Below are positions 52,148-61,056 of a stretch of DNA of 64,000 nucleotides, piece by piece (positions within the stretch are counted from its first letter, which is position 1; each line of letters begins with the position of its first letter). This DNA comes from QHXN01 sp032162705 (lineage in GTDB: Bacteria; Acidobacteriota; Blastocatellia; Pyrinomonadales; Pyrinomonadaceae), in NCBI GenBank assembly GCA_032162705.1, contig JAVRON010000052.1:44347-108346 (forward strand). Direction: 5' to 3'. Under the pieces are notes generated by a model, which worked only from the letters and a program-made list of their open reading frames with translations, did no database searches and was not told where the DNA came from. Made by a program: the position numbers and the translations under genes.

Positions 52148-52884
52148 TTCTGATCTTTCTCAAGCAACGGCTTGAGGTATCTGTAGACGGTTGCGGCGAC
52201 GATCCTTGTGCCTTCAGGGTTCGGGTGGATACGGTCTTCCTGATTCAGCTCGTCGCGCCCGGCGACGCCTTCGAGAAAGAAGGGAATGAGCGTGACGTTC
52301 TGCTCGCGGGCAAGCGACAGGAAGGCGTCGCGTATCTGCACTTCGTAGTCGCGCCCGGCGTCGGTGGTCGTGAGCATGCCTGCGAGCAGGACTTGCGCGC
52401 CGCGCGATTTGGCGCGCTCGATAATCTGTGTGAGGTTCTTTTTCGTCTCGGCGATAGGCTGGCCGCGCAGGAAGTCGTTCGCGCCGAGTTCGACGATGAC
52501 GAAGCGCACGCCGCCCGAATCCAGAGACCAGTCGATGCGGCGCACGCCGCCCGCAGAGGTGTCACCTGAAACCCCCGCGTTGACCACTTCGTACTTGAAC
52601 CCGTCCGCGTCAACCAACTTTTGCAGCAGCGCCGGGTAGCTCTCCTTAGGCTGAAGGCCGTATCCGGCGGTCAGGCTGTCGCCGAAGGCGACGATTTTAG
52701 GTACAGTCTCCGAGGCGGTCGCGTTGGGCGACGGCTGTGCGTTCGCAGTCGCAGCCGGAGTTGATGCGTTGAGAGTGGCGGAAGGCGCGCGCGGAGTCCC
52801 GCCGCAGGATGATAAAAGCAGGGCAGTCAAAAGGGAGAAGGCCGGAAGCAGAATTCTGTAAAGGGCCGACGGCAAAGTTTTCAT
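52135..52884 (-). CDS. tesA: GDSL/SGNH lipoprotein lysophospholipase, TesA-like
   Basis: A 249-aa lipoprotein (signal ending LLLSSC) with the SGNH hydrolase blocks: FGDSLTAGYG (nucleophile Ser), GVSGDTSAGG, GANDFLRGQP and DRIHPNPEG (Asp/His). TesA is a periplasmic lysophospholipase/thioesterase. It is divergent from ybbA-ybbP, the same arrangement as in E. coli. Its ATG (52884-52882) overlaps the ybbA ATG in the palindrome TCATGA. A TATAAT box sits exactly 12-7 nt upstream of the start, predicting a leaderless mRNA. The last residues (SDK) and stop come from a repeat. Confidence 0.9.
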   Translation of the reverse strand: MKTLPSALYRILLPAFSLLTALLLSSCGGTPRAPSATLNASTPAATANAQPSPNATASETVPKIVAFGDSLTAGYGLQPKESYPALLQKLVDADGFKYEVVNAGVSGDTSAGGVRRIDWSLDSGGVRFVIVELGANDFLRGQPIAETKKNLTQIIERAKSRGAQVLLAGMLTTTDAGRDYEVQIRDAFLSLAREQNVTLIPFFLEGVAGRDELNQEDRIHPNPEGTRIVAATVYRYLKPLLEKDQKSDK

Positions 52885-53653
52885 GATCGAATTATACAAG
52901 GTTTCAAAGACGGTTCAGTCCGGCGCGGAGCGTCTGACGATTTTGCGCGCACTCGACATGACGATTCCAGACGGGCAGTTCGTCGCGGTCGTGGGCCCTT
53001 CGGGGAGCGGGAAGTCAACGCTGCTCGGCCTGATCGCTGGGCTTGACGCGCCAAGTGCGGGGCGGATTCTCATCGACGGCGAGGATGTCACGCGCATGGG
53101 CGAGGACGCGCTCGCACGTCTGCGCGGGCGCAAGCTCGGCTTCGTCTTCCAGTCGTTCCATCTCATCCCTTCGATGACGGCGTTAGAGAACGTCCTCGCG
53201 CCTCTGGAGATTGCGGGCCGCCGCGACGCACAGGCGCGCGCGCGTCGTCTGCTCGAAGACGTGGAGCTGACCGGGCGCGCGCATCACTATCCTTCGCAGC
53301 TCTCCGGGGGCGAGCAGCAGCGCGTCGCCATCGCGCGCGCCTTCGCCAACGAGCCGTCAATCCTTCTCGCCGACGAGCCGACCGGAAATCTCGACTCGCG
53401 CAATGGCCGACACGTCTTCGACCTCATGGTTGAGATGAACCGACGCGGCGGCGCGACCCTCCTGCTCGTCACACACGACCACGAACTCGCCGCACGCGCC
53501 GACCGACGCATCTCTCTGCGCGATGGCGAGGTCGTCGCCGACGAGACTTCGCCAAACGTAAACAAGACTTCGCCAAACGCAAGCGAGACTACGTCGGACG
53601 CGGGGGCCGACGAAGGACGTGCGGGCGAAGAGTTGGAGGCGACGCGGTCTTGA
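52883..53653 (+). CDS. ybbA: ABC transporter ATPase, YbbA-like
   Basis: A 256-aa ATPase of the LolD/MacB type: Walker A GPSGSGKST, signature LSGGEQQRVAIARA, Walker B ILLADEPTGNLD and the H-loop VTHD. It should energise the neighbouring YbbP permease. Homology and the divergent tesA neighbour match the E. coli ybbA locus. The C-terminal tail carries a short duplicated segment (TSPNVNK/TSPNASE). The start ATG overlaps the tesA start, and its stop overlaps the ybbP start by four bases. Confidence 0.92.
   Translation: MIELYKVSKTVQSGAERLTILRALDMTIPDGQFVAVVGPSGSGKSTLLGLIAGLDAPSAGRILIDGEDVTRMGEDALARLRGRKLGFVFQSFHLIPSMTALENVLAPLEIAGRRDAQARARRLLEDVELTGRAHHYPSQLSGGEQQRVAIARAFANEPSILLADEPTGNLDSRNGRHVFDLMVEMNRRGGATLLLVTHDHELAARADRRISLRDGEVVADETSPNVNKTSPNASETTSDAGADEGRAGEELEATRS
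52891..52896 (-). promoter_or_regulatory. TATAAT box placing transcription start on the tesA ATG
   Basis: On the reverse strand a perfect TATAAT reads 52896 to 52891. With the usual 7-nt distance, +1 would fall on the A of the tesA ATG at 52884, so the mRNA would lack a leader; indeed there is no Shine-Dalgarno. No good -35 is visible (CTGAAC is the nearest). Confidence 0.5.
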
Positions 53654-56178
53654 AGTTCATATTTAATCTCGCGCGTCGTGAGCTGCGCGCGTCGTGGCGG
53701 AGGCTGCTGTTCTTCTTCCTCTGCATCGGCATCGGCGTGGGGAGCATCGTCGCGCTGCGCTCGATGATTCAGAGTCTCAATCGCGCGGTCGCGGGCGAGG
53801 CACGCGCTCTGATGACGGCGGACGTGCAGATTGAGACGACACGTGAGTGGTCGCCGGATGCGCTCGACAAGATCGGGCGGGTCGCAGGGTCGCCGCTCGT
53901 ACAGGCGCGCACAGATACGGTCGAGGCGGCGACGATGCTGCGACCCGCCGATGCAAAGCGAGAGGGCGCTTTGATGATCGAGGTGAAGGGAATCGAGAGA
54001 GGGTTTCCGCTCTACGGCGACTTTCCTCTGGCGGACGGCAGTGTCTTCGACTACAAGCTCGTCGAGGGAGGCGGCGCGGTCGTCGCTCCGCTCCTGCTCG
54101 AACGCCTCAACCTTAAAGTCGGCGACCGCGTGAAGATTGGCGAGAAGGAGTTTGAGATTCGTGGTGTCACGAAGCAGGAGCCGGGCAGCGCTGGCGGCTT
54201 TCGTCTGGGGCCGAGGGTCTTCGTTGCACGCGCGGATTTGGAGTCGGCGGGGCTGACGGGTTTCGGGAGCCGCGCGCGACACAAGATTCTTCTCAAGACG
54301 CAGGAGGGGCGGATGGATGATGTCGTCCGCACGCTGCGCACGGAACTCGGGAACAATGTCATCAACGTGCGCTCGTACCGCGACTCGCAGGAGAATCTGG
54401 GCGAGCAGTTCACGCGCGCCGAGAATTATCTGTCGCTGACGGGCTTGGTCGTCCTCGTGCTCGGCGGCATCGGCGTCTCTTCGGTCACGCGCGTCTTCAT
54501 CGAGCAGAAGAAGCGAACAATCGCGGTGCTCAAGTGCGTCGGCGCGACGGGGCGCAGGCTGACCGCAGCCTATCTCGCACAGGTGCTCGTGCTCGGCGCG
54601 GCGGGCAGTCTGCTCGGCGTCCTTCTGGCGAAGGCGGCGCTGATCTTCGTCCGTGCGCGCTTCAGTGAGAGTCTCCCGCCCAATCTTTCTTACGAGCTGC
54701 ATCCGGGGGCGGTGGCGCAGGGTCTTGGCCTGGGCTTGCTCATCTCTCTGCTCTTCTCGGCGTTGCCGCTGCTGCGTATCAGGGGCATCAGACCGAATAT
54801 GCTTCTGCGTGAAGTCGAAGATGAAGCGCCGCGCCGCTGGCTCGATTTGTGGCGCGCAGGCGTTGCGCTCGGCGTGCTGGCGGGGCTTGTCTTTCTGGCC
54901 TCGTGGCAGGCAGGCTCGCTGCGCGTCGGCGCAATCTTTCTCGGAGGTTTGGGAGCGACGGCGCTTGTGCTCTACGCGGCGGCGTGGGCGCTCGTCTTCG
55001 TCGTGCGGCGCGCGCGGGGCCTCGGCACGTTCGCCTTTCGGCAGGCGATCAACAGCATGCACAGACCCGGCAACCAGACGCGCGTCATCGTTCTGGCCGT
55101 GGGACTCGGCGCGTTCCTCGTCATGTCTGTGCAGTCGCTTCAGACGAGCCTGCTCGACGAGTTCGACGTGGCGCGGCGCGGCAACCTGCCGAATATGTAC
55201 CTCATCGACGTACAGAAGGATCAGGTCGAGGGGGTGCGCGAGCTTCTGGCGAAGACGACGAATGCCAGCGCCGATTTAATCCCGACGGTGCGTGCGCGCA
55301 TCGCAGCCATCAACGGGCAGGAGATAGACCTCGACGCCGTAGGGATGCGTCGCGAGCGCGGGCAGCTCGGGCGCGAGTACGTCACCACTTATCGCCCACG
55401 GCTCGAATACAACGAGACAATCATCGCGGGTAAGTTCTGGGACGAGACGCCCTCGGCAGAGCCGGAGGTGTCAATCGAAGAAGGCATGCTCGACACGGCG
55501 GGGCTGAACCTGGGCAGCACCATCACTTTCGACATACAGGGGCGAAAGATGACGGCACGCGTGACGAGCGTGCGCCGCGTTGACTGGCGCAACTCGCGCA
55601 CGGGCTTTCTCATACTCTTCCGACCGGGCGCGCTTGAGGATGCGCCGCAGACTTTCGTCGGCGCGGTTGACGGCCCCGTGAATGAGCCTGAGCGCTCGCG
55701 CTTTCAACGTGCGATTGTAGACAGATTTCCGAACGTGAGCGTAATCGACGTGGCCGACATCGTCCGTGGAGTGAGCCGGATTCTGTCGAACATCACGCTG
55801 GCCGTTACTTTCATCGGCGGCTTTGTCTTCTTAAGCGGGGTGCTGATACTCGTCGGCTCGATTGCGATGACGAAGTTCCAGCGCGTCTACGAGGCGGCGG
55901 TGTTGAAGACTCTGGGGGCGAGGCGACGTGTGCTTTTGACGATCATGCTCACGGAGTACGGACTGCTGGGGCTGGTCGCAGGCTTCGTCGGGGCGGCGGC
56001 GGCCAACGGCCTCTCGTACGCGGTCGCGCGTTACATCTTCGAGATCGAGTGGACGTTTGCCCCGGCCTTTACCGCCGTGGGCGTCGCTTCGACCGTCCTG
56101 CTCGTCGGCGCGGTCGGCGCTCTCTCAAGCCTCGACGTGCTCACACGCAAGCCGCTCGGCATTCTCCGCGCGCAGTGA
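53650..56178 (+). CDS. ybbP: FtsX-like permease, YbbP-like
   Basis: An 842-aa membrane protein with one N-terminal transmembrane segment, a large periplasmic MacB-like core domain (about 40-240), three central FtsX-type segments (NYLSLTGLVVLVLGGIGVSS...), further segments, a second periplasmic domain (about 500-690) and a C-terminal FtsX block ending VLTRKPLGILRAQ. With YbbA it forms a type VII-like mechanotransmission ABC system, not a classical importer; its substrate is unknown. It starts at TTG overlapping the ybbA TGA (TTGA), a coupled start. Confidence 0.92.
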   Translation: MKFIFNLARRELRASWRRLLFFFLCIGIGVGSIVALRSMIQSLNRAVAGEARALMTADVQIETTREWSPDALDKIGRVAGSPLVQARTDTVEAATMLRPADAKREGALMIEVKGIERGFPLYGDFPLADGSVFDYKLVEGGGAVVAPLLLERLNLKVGDRVKIGEKEFEIRGVTKQEPGSAGGFRLGPRVFVARADLESAGLTGFGSRARHKILLKTQEGRMDDVVRTLRTELGNNVINVRSYRDSQENLGEQFTRAENYLSLTGLVVLVLGGIGVSSVTRVFIEQKKRTIAVLKCVGATGRRLTAAYLAQVLVLGAAGSLLGVLLAKAALIFVRARFSESLPPNLSYELHPGAVAQGLGLGLLISLLFSALPLLRIRGIRPNMLLREVEDEAPRRWLDLWRAGVALGVLAGLVFLASWQAGSLRVGAIFLGGLGATALVLYAAAWALVFVVRRARGLGTFAFRQAINSMHRPGNQTRVIVLAVGLGAFLVMSVQSLQTSLLDEFDVARRGNLPNMYLIDVQKDQVEGVRELLAKTTNASADLIPTVRARIAAINGQEIDLDAVGMRRERGQLGREYVTTYRPRLEYNETIIAGKFWDETPSAEPEVSIEEGMLDTAGLNLGSTITFDIQGRKMTARVTSVRRVDWRNSRTGFLILFRPGALEDAPQTFVGAVDGPVNEPERSRFQRAIVDRFPNVSVIDVADIVRGVSRILSNITLAVTFIGGFVFLSGVLILVGSIAMTKFQRVYEAAVLKTLGARRRVLLTIMLTEYGLLGLVAGFVGAAAANGLSYAVARYIFEIEWTFAPAFTAVGVASTVLLVGAVGALSSLDVLTRKPLGILRAQ

Positions 56179-56190
56179 GAGGGGAGGAGA

Positions 56191-56337
56191 AGTAGACAGG
56201 AGACAGTAGTTTTGCCTCTTTCGCCAGTTGAATGTGAGTTGTTGCCTCGCGATATAGGGGCAGTATCCTTCTTCTATCGACTACTGACTACCAACCACCG
56301 ACTACTGACGACCAACTACTGTCTACTGCCTACTGTT
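56191..56337. repeat. AGTAGAC heptamer inverted repeat (copy e)
   Basis: Short left arm AGTAGACAGGAGACAGTAG and a longer degenerate right arm (CTACTGACTACCAACCACC...). The core, read in reverse complement, shares CATTCAACTG-CGAAAGAGGC with the 49.3 kb copy. It lies between convergent ybbP and the DUF3108 gene. Confidence 0.85.
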
Positions 56338-56373
56338 GGAAGCTTTTTAAGTTGCGCAGAGACTGATTCACAT

Positions 56374-57972
56374 TCATTGAAGCGCCGTGGGGATGATGGC
56401 GAGGTCTGCACGGATGGGGCCGAGTGGCGTCTGCGCGGTGAGTCGGAGCGGCAAGCGGCGTTTGTCGGTGCTGACCCACAGGTGCAGGTTAAGGCGGTCG
56501 CCGCCGGGGTCGTTCGTCGCCAGCGCCAGTTCGACGGCGGCTATCTGCTGGCCGCCGAGTTGGATGGTGGCGGGGCGCAGCGCCGTGATAAAGAGCAGGC
56601 GCGGGCGCTTGTTGACCAGGAGCGAGACGGCGTTGCGCTTGCCCGGCGTGAGGTCGAAGGAGCGCAACGCGTAGAAGACTGAGAGAAGGTCGTGTGTGCC
56701 GACCGGCACTTCGATGCGCGTGCCGTCGTCGAAGAGGGCGCTGCCGCCGTTCTGGTCTGCGGAGACGACGAAGCGCGAACGGCGCTTGCCCTCCTGCAAG
56801 CTCAACTCGGAACGGAACGGGAGCACGGACGCAGCATCGACGTAAGAACTGATCTGGTCGAGGACGGGGAAGAGAGTCTGCCCGGGCCCGCTGGTCTGCA
56901 AAGTGGTCGTGAGCAGAAGCCCGTCGTGATTGAAATATTTTGCGCGCGCGCGTACCAGAAACGACGCGACACCGACGGGCTGCGGGTTCGTCCCGAGAAA
57001 GAAGTTGAAGTTCAACTGTTCACCCGGCTTGAAGGGAAGCTCGGGCGGCGGGGCGCTTGTGGCTGTGGGTTGCAAAGGGGTCGGGCGCGGGATGGAGCCG
57101 GGCGGCGCTGTGCGCGGGGTCTCGCCGGGCGGGAGCGGAATGCCCGGCTCAGTTGTGGCGGGCGTTGCGCCTGCAACGACGGGCTGGCTTTCGGTCTGCA
57201 TCTCTGCGCTCGCGAGTTCGACGCGAATCTCGCCCGCACGGTGGCGCGCGGTGATGAGCACGGGCACGTGCCGCTCGTCGTCTGTGAAGTAGAGAAGCAG
57301 GCGATAGTCGTCTGCCTCTTTGTTGCCGCGCACACGCACCTGCGTGACGACGGCGTTTGAAGAGCCGATGTTGGTCTTCAAAGTCTCGCGCCCCGTCACC
57401 TTCACCTCTGCGTTGTAGACTGTCTCGCCGTTGCGGACGTTGAGCGTGTAGGTCGCGCCCTGCGTCAGAGGCAGCGAGCGCAGGCGATAGACGGCTGAGA
57501 GAAAGTCGTAAGTGCCCGCCGTGACGGTCACGTCTTTGCCCGGAGGCATGACCGAATCGTCGAGGGTCGTGTTGTAGTCGCGCATCACGTCCTGGACACG
57601 CGACCCTTCGCGTATGGACTCCTGCGCGCGGTAGGGTAGCCCCATCGAGGGATCGACGAAGGTAACGTACGTGTTGTTGAGCGCGTAGAGCGCGGCGGAG
57701 ACTACGCCGATGGTCTCGACGTGCGCGCGCAGCTCAATGCCCTCTCGCCCGTAGAGTTGGCCGCGTCCCGCGACGTACATCTCGACGTGCGCCGCCGTGG
57801 GGAAGTTAGAGAATGAGACGGTGTAGGTTAGGCGTTCGCCCGTGCGGTAGGGCGCTTGTGAGAAAGGACTGGCGGACACCTCTTCGCGCGCCTGCCCACG
57901 CACCGCCGCGCACAGGCACAGCGCCGCCAGCGCCAACATCAAACTCACCCTCACACGTAAACCTAAACCCAA
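56374..57972 (-). CDS. Secreted protein with two DUF3108 domains
   Basis: A 532-aa protein with a signal peptide (ending near RGQA) and two copies of the DUF3108 domain: about 35-250 (YRTGERLTYTVSF, VDPSMGLPYRAQESIREGSR, GTYDFLSAVYRLRSLPLTQG) and about 310-530 (FKPGEQLNFNFFLG, GTHDLLSVFYALRSFDLTPG). The matching blocks show an internal duplication joined by a Pro/Thr-rich linker (about 255-305). DUF3108 proteins are periplasmic or outer-membrane linked and of unknown function. TTG 57972 is used; GTG 57954 is an alternative. Confidence 0.85.
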   Translation of the reverse strand: MGLGLRVRVSLMLALAALCLCAAVRGQAREEVSASPFSQAPYRTGERLTYTVSFSNFPTAAHVEMYVAGRGQLYGREGIELRAHVETIGVVSAALYALNNTYVTFVDPSMGLPYRAQESIREGSRVQDVMRDYNTTLDDSVMPPGKDVTVTAGTYDFLSAVYRLRSLPLTQGATYTLNVRNGETVYNAEVKVTGRETLKTNIGSSNAVVTQVRVRGNKEADDYRLLLYFTDDERHVPVLITARHRAGEIRVELASAEMQTESQPVVAGATPATTEPGIPLPPGETPRTAPPGSIPRPTPLQPTATSAPPPELPFKPGEQLNFNFFLGTNPQPVGVASFLVRARAKYFNHDGLLLTTTLQTSGPGQTLFPVLDQISSYVDAASVLPFRSELSLQEGKRRSRFVVSADQNGGSALFDDGTRIEVPVGTHDLLSVFYALRSFDLTPGKRNAVSLLVNKRPRLLFITALRPATIQLGGQQIAAVELALATNDPGGDRLNLHLWVSTDKRRLPLRLTAQTPLGPIRADLAIIPTALQ

Positions 57973-58109
57973 AGAATTCTTCCCCCTCGCAACCCTTCAA
58001 GACATCTTCGCAAAACGGCCCGCGCGGGACAAACGCCGAAGCGCACATCCAAGGCAACCATTCTTACACGCCCGGCGCGCAAACGCGTTCCGCAAGTGAC
58101 GCTTTAAAC

Positions 58110-58844
58110 TCATAAACTTTCAAACTCGTCCAGCCAATCGCGCACGCGCACACGCTCGGAGAGGAGCGCGACGTGTCCCGTGCCTTCGAGCAGCTTCAGA
58201 CGCGCGCGCGGGAGCCTGTCGGCCATCAGCCGCGCGGCAGACACACTGTCGAGCAGACGGTCGGCGGTTCCCGCGACGACGAGTGCGGGGACTTTGATCT
58301 CGCAGAGGCGGGGCCGCAAGTCCGTGTCGCGTATGATGCGCATGCGCGACAGGTAGCCTTCGCGCGGCACGACGCGCGTGTGCTCGCGGAAAAGCCGTCT
58401 GTCCTCTTCGCTCACGTCTCCGCTGAAGAGCACGCGTCGCGCCGCGCGCGTTCGGTGCGCCTTCATCATCGGGTAAAACACCTCGAAGAGCACGCAGCCC
58501 AGGTGAATCTTCGCTCGCTGGATGAAATGCGGAAACGTGTTGACGAGAATCATGCGCTCGAACATCTCCGGGTGTGCGAGCGCCGTCGCCATCGTCAAGA
58601 GTCCGCCGAAGGACTCGCCCAGCACAGTCGCCCGGCCTGCGCCCGCGTCGCGCAAGACTTCAGCGAGGTCTTCGACGAGCCGCGGCAACGCGTAACGCCC
58701 CTCCCCACGCAAAGGGACGGAGATCACCGTGTGGTCGCGCGCGAGGTCGGCGGCCTGTTTGTAAAAAAGCTTCCCCGACCCCTCAATCCCGCAGACGTAG
58801 ACGAACGCCGGCCCGCTGCCCTCTTTATGATACTCGACGCTCAT
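58110..58844 (-). CDS. Alpha/beta hydrolase
   Basis: A 244-aa hydrolase with the nucleophile elbow GESFGG, acid residue region VVAGTADRLLD and C-terminal GTGHVALLSE supplying His. The substrate is unknown. It is the third gene of a reverse-strand run after pyrD and pyrF (39 bp from pyrF), so it is probably co-transcribed, but there is no known link to pyrimidine synthesis. Confidence 0.85.
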   Translation of the reverse strand: MSVEYHKEGSGPAFVYVCGIEGSGKLFYKQAADLARDHTVISVPLRGEGRYALPRLVEDLAEVLRDAGAGRATVLGESFGGLLTMATALAHPEMFERMILVNTFPHFIQRAKIHLGCVLFEVFYPMMKAHRTRAARRVLFSGDVSEEDRRLFREHTRVVPREGYLSRMRIIRDTDLRPRLCEIKVPALVVAGTADRLLDSVSAARLMADRLPRARLKLLEGTGHVALLSERVRVRDWLDEFESL

Positions 58845-58860
58845 TGTTTACGAGTTGGTC

Positions 58861-58897
58861 ATAAGCAGTATGCTGCCCATTGCTTACTGCTTACTTC
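58861..58897. repeat. Small AGTAAGC heptamer palindrome at the pyrF stop
   Basis: TAAGCAGTA facing TACTGCTTA around a GC-rich centre; on the reverse strand the words are AGTAAGC-AGTAAGC-AATGGGC. It supplies the last codons (SKQ) and stop of pyrF. Confidence 0.75.
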
Positions 58898-59651
58898 CTT
58901 CCAGCGCACGCTCCATCTCTTCGACGATGGAGCGTGCGGTGCGGGCGGGGTCTGGGGAGTTGAGAATCGCGCGTCCGATGACGACGAAATCAGCGCCCGC
59001 GCTCACGGCCTCGGCTGGTGACATAACGCGCTTCTGGTCTTCGTAGGCGGCAGCCGAAGGATGTACGCCGGGCGTGACGACGAGAAAGCCCGCGCGGCTG
59101 ACAGACTCGCGCACGGGGCCGATCTCGTGCGGCGAGGCGACGACGCCGTCGAGTCCGCTCGCATCGGCGAGTCGCGCGAGTCGCCGCACTTGCTCTTCCA
59201 CCGACGCCGCGCCGACGCCCGTCTCCGCCAGAGCCGCCGCGTCCATGCTCGTCAGCACCGTGACGGCGATGAGGCTCGGCTTCTCGACGCCGAGTCGCGC
59301 GGCTTCGTCGGCGGTGGCCTCGGCTGCGCGTCGCATCATCTCGCTGCCGCCAGAGGCGTGGACATTGAAGAGTGTGACGCCGAGGCTAACGGCGTCGCGT
59401 GCGGCGGCGGCGACCGTCGCGGGGATGTCGTGGAACTTGAGGTCGAGGAAGACACGCGCGCCCGCCTCGACGAGTTCGCGGACGAAGTCGGGCCCGGCTG
59501 CGGGGAAAAGCTGTGAGCCGACCTTGAACATCCCTGCCTCGCCTCGCAACTCTTCAAACAGGTGTCGTGCTTCGTTCGCGCTCTCAACGTCGAGCGCCAC
59601 GATGAGCTTCTCTTTCGCGGAAACTACGCCGACAGTGCTGGTCGTCTTCAA
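58884..59651 (-). CDS. pyrF: Orotidine 5'-phosphate decarboxylase
   Basis: A 255-aa TIM-barrel enzyme with the catalytic DLKFHDIPATV motif (Lys/Asp network), LIVALDVESANEARHL at the start and VTPGVHPSAAAYEDQKRVM near the end. It makes UMP in pyrimidine synthesis. TTG 59651 is chosen because GGAGGAGG lies 5 nt upstream. It directly follows pyrD on the same strand (78-bp gap), a sensible pathway pair. Confidence 0.94.
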   Translation of the reverse strand: MKTTSTVGVVSAKEKLIVALDVESANEARHLFEELRGEAGMFKVGSQLFPAAGPDFVRELVEAGARVFLDLKFHDIPATVAAAARDAVSLGVTLFNVHASGGSEMMRRAAEATADEAARLGVEKPSLIAVTVLTSMDAAALAETGVGAASVEEQVRRLARLADASGLDGVVASPHEIGPVRESVSRAGFLVVTPGVHPSAAAYEDQKRVMSPAEAVSAGADFVVIGRAILNSPDPARTARSIVEEMERALEGSKQ

Positions 59652-59729
59652 GTGTCCTCCTCCGCTCGGTCTCAAATCCAAAACTCACACACTCCGTCTC
59701 AAATCCCGACCGCAAATATTATCTCGCTC

Positions 59730-60851
59730 TCAAATCTTCAGGGCGGCGAACTCCTCCGCGCGGCAGCCGACGGCCTCGTCGAGCGTGCGGAAGCCGTGTC
59801 TGTCGAGCAGCGCCGCCAAGCCCTCGTTGATGCGCCGGACGACCCCGAAGCCCTCGTAGACAAAGCCCGTGTAGAGCTGCACGAGACTCGCACCGGCACA
59901 GATTTTCTCCCACGCGTCCTCCGCGCTGAAGATGCCGCCGACGCCGACAATCTCAATCGCACCGCGTGTCAGCAGCCGAAGCGCCGCGACCACTTGCGTC
60001 GAGCGCTGGCGCAGAGGGATTCCGCTCAAGCCGCCCGCGCCGCACGCTTCGATTCTCGCGGCCCCGGTGCGAAGGCCCGCGCGGGAAGTGGTCGTGTTCG
60101 TCGCGATGATTCCTGCGACCTGAGCGCCGCGTGCCGCGTCAACTATCGACTCAAGCTCACCCGCGCCGAGGTCGGGTGCGACCTTGACGAGCAGCGGCAG
60201 CGGCTCGCGACCGTCGGAGGATGCAAGCTCGCGATTGCGTTGCTGAAGCGTGCCGAGGAGTGCCGCAAGAAGGTCTGCGCGCTGAAGCTCGCGCAATCCC
60301 GGAGTGTTCGGCGAGCTGACATTGACGGTCACATAGTCAGCGCAGCGCCGCACGGCCTCGAAGCTCGCGAGGTAGTCTTCCGCCGCCTCCTCGACGGCGA
60401 CTGCGCGGCTCTTGCCGATATTGACGCCGAGGACGCAGCCTGCCCGCTTGCGTTCGAGCCTGCGCGCCAACGCCTCCGCACCCTCGTTGTTGAAACCCTG
60501 CCGGTTGATCAGAGCGCGGTCGAGCGGTAGACGGAAGAGGCGTGGGCGCGGATTGCCGGGCTGCGGGAGCCTCGTCACCGTCCCGACCTCGACGAAGCCG
60601 AAGCCGAGCGCACAGAGTTGCGGGGCCACAGCACCGTTCTTATCAAACCCCGCGGCAAGCCCGACCGGATTCTTAAAGCCGAGACCAAAGCGCCGCAGCT
60701 CGCCGAACAGCGGTCGCCCCGTTCGAGCGGCGGCGACGCTCCGCAGCGCCTCCGTACGGAGCGAGAGCGAGAGCGCGTGAAGGGCAAACTCGTGCGCCGT
60801 CTCGGGCGGCAACTTGAAGAGCAGGGGTCGCAGCAGCGAGCGATAGAGCAT
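59730..60851 (-). CDS. pyrD: Dihydroorotate dehydrogenase, class 2 (membrane-associated)
   Basis: A 373-aa FMN enzyme with NPVGLAAGFDKNG, INRQGFNNEG, VTVNVSSPNTPGLREL (the catalytic Ser in place of Cys marks class 2) and GVGGIFSAEDAWEKI. Class 2 enzymes pass electrons from dihydroorotate to membrane quinones; the N-terminal helix region (about 1-40) serves membrane attachment. First gene of the pyrD-pyrF-hydrolase run. Confidence 0.94.
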   Translation of the reverse strand: MLYRSLLRPLLFKLPPETAHEFALHALSLSLRTEALRSVAAARTGRPLFGELRRFGLGFKNPVGLAAGFDKNGAVAPQLCALGFGFVEVGTVTRLPQPGNPRPRLFRLPLDRALINRQGFNNEGAEALARRLERKRAGCVLGVNIGKSRAVAVEEAAEDYLASFEAVRRCADYVTVNVSSPNTPGLRELQRADLLAALLGTLQQRNRELASSDGREPLPLLVKVAPDLGAGELESIVDAARGAQVAGIIATNTTTSRAGLRTGAARIEACGAGGLSGIPLRQRSTQVVAALRLLTRGAIEIVGVGGIFSAEDAWEKICAGASLVQLYTGFVYEGFGVVRRINEGLAALLDRHGFRTLDEAVGCRAEEFAALKI

Positions 60852-60930
60852 CGAACAGACACTGTCCAGAGGAGTGCGCCAAGAGCGCCTTGAGCGTAAC
60901 AGAGCCGTTGAAAGCGTGTCAAAAGAAAGG

Positions 60931-61056
60931 CAGTAGACAGTAGACAGTAGACAGTAGTCAGTAGTCAGTAGAAAAATCCTCTTAACCCGGCGGTCAGGTT
61001 GAAAGCGTCAGCGAGCGCGACGCGGAGCGCCTACTGTCTACTGTCTACTGACTACT
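60931..61056. repeat. AGTAGAC heptamer inverted repeat (copy f)
   Basis: Left array AGTAGAC with AGTAGTC variants, core AAAAATCCTCTTAACCCGGC...ACGCGGAGCGCC, right array. It is nearly the same as the 50.7 kb copy. It contains the last codons (AGT AGT CAG) and TAG stop of the next gene. Confidence 0.93.

Noticed and set aside
57813..58115. Small forward genes in the gap between the DUF3108 and hydrolase genes
   Set aside because: Pro/Ser/Arg-rich frames overlapping the signal-peptide region of the DUF3108 gene, without ribosome-binding sites.
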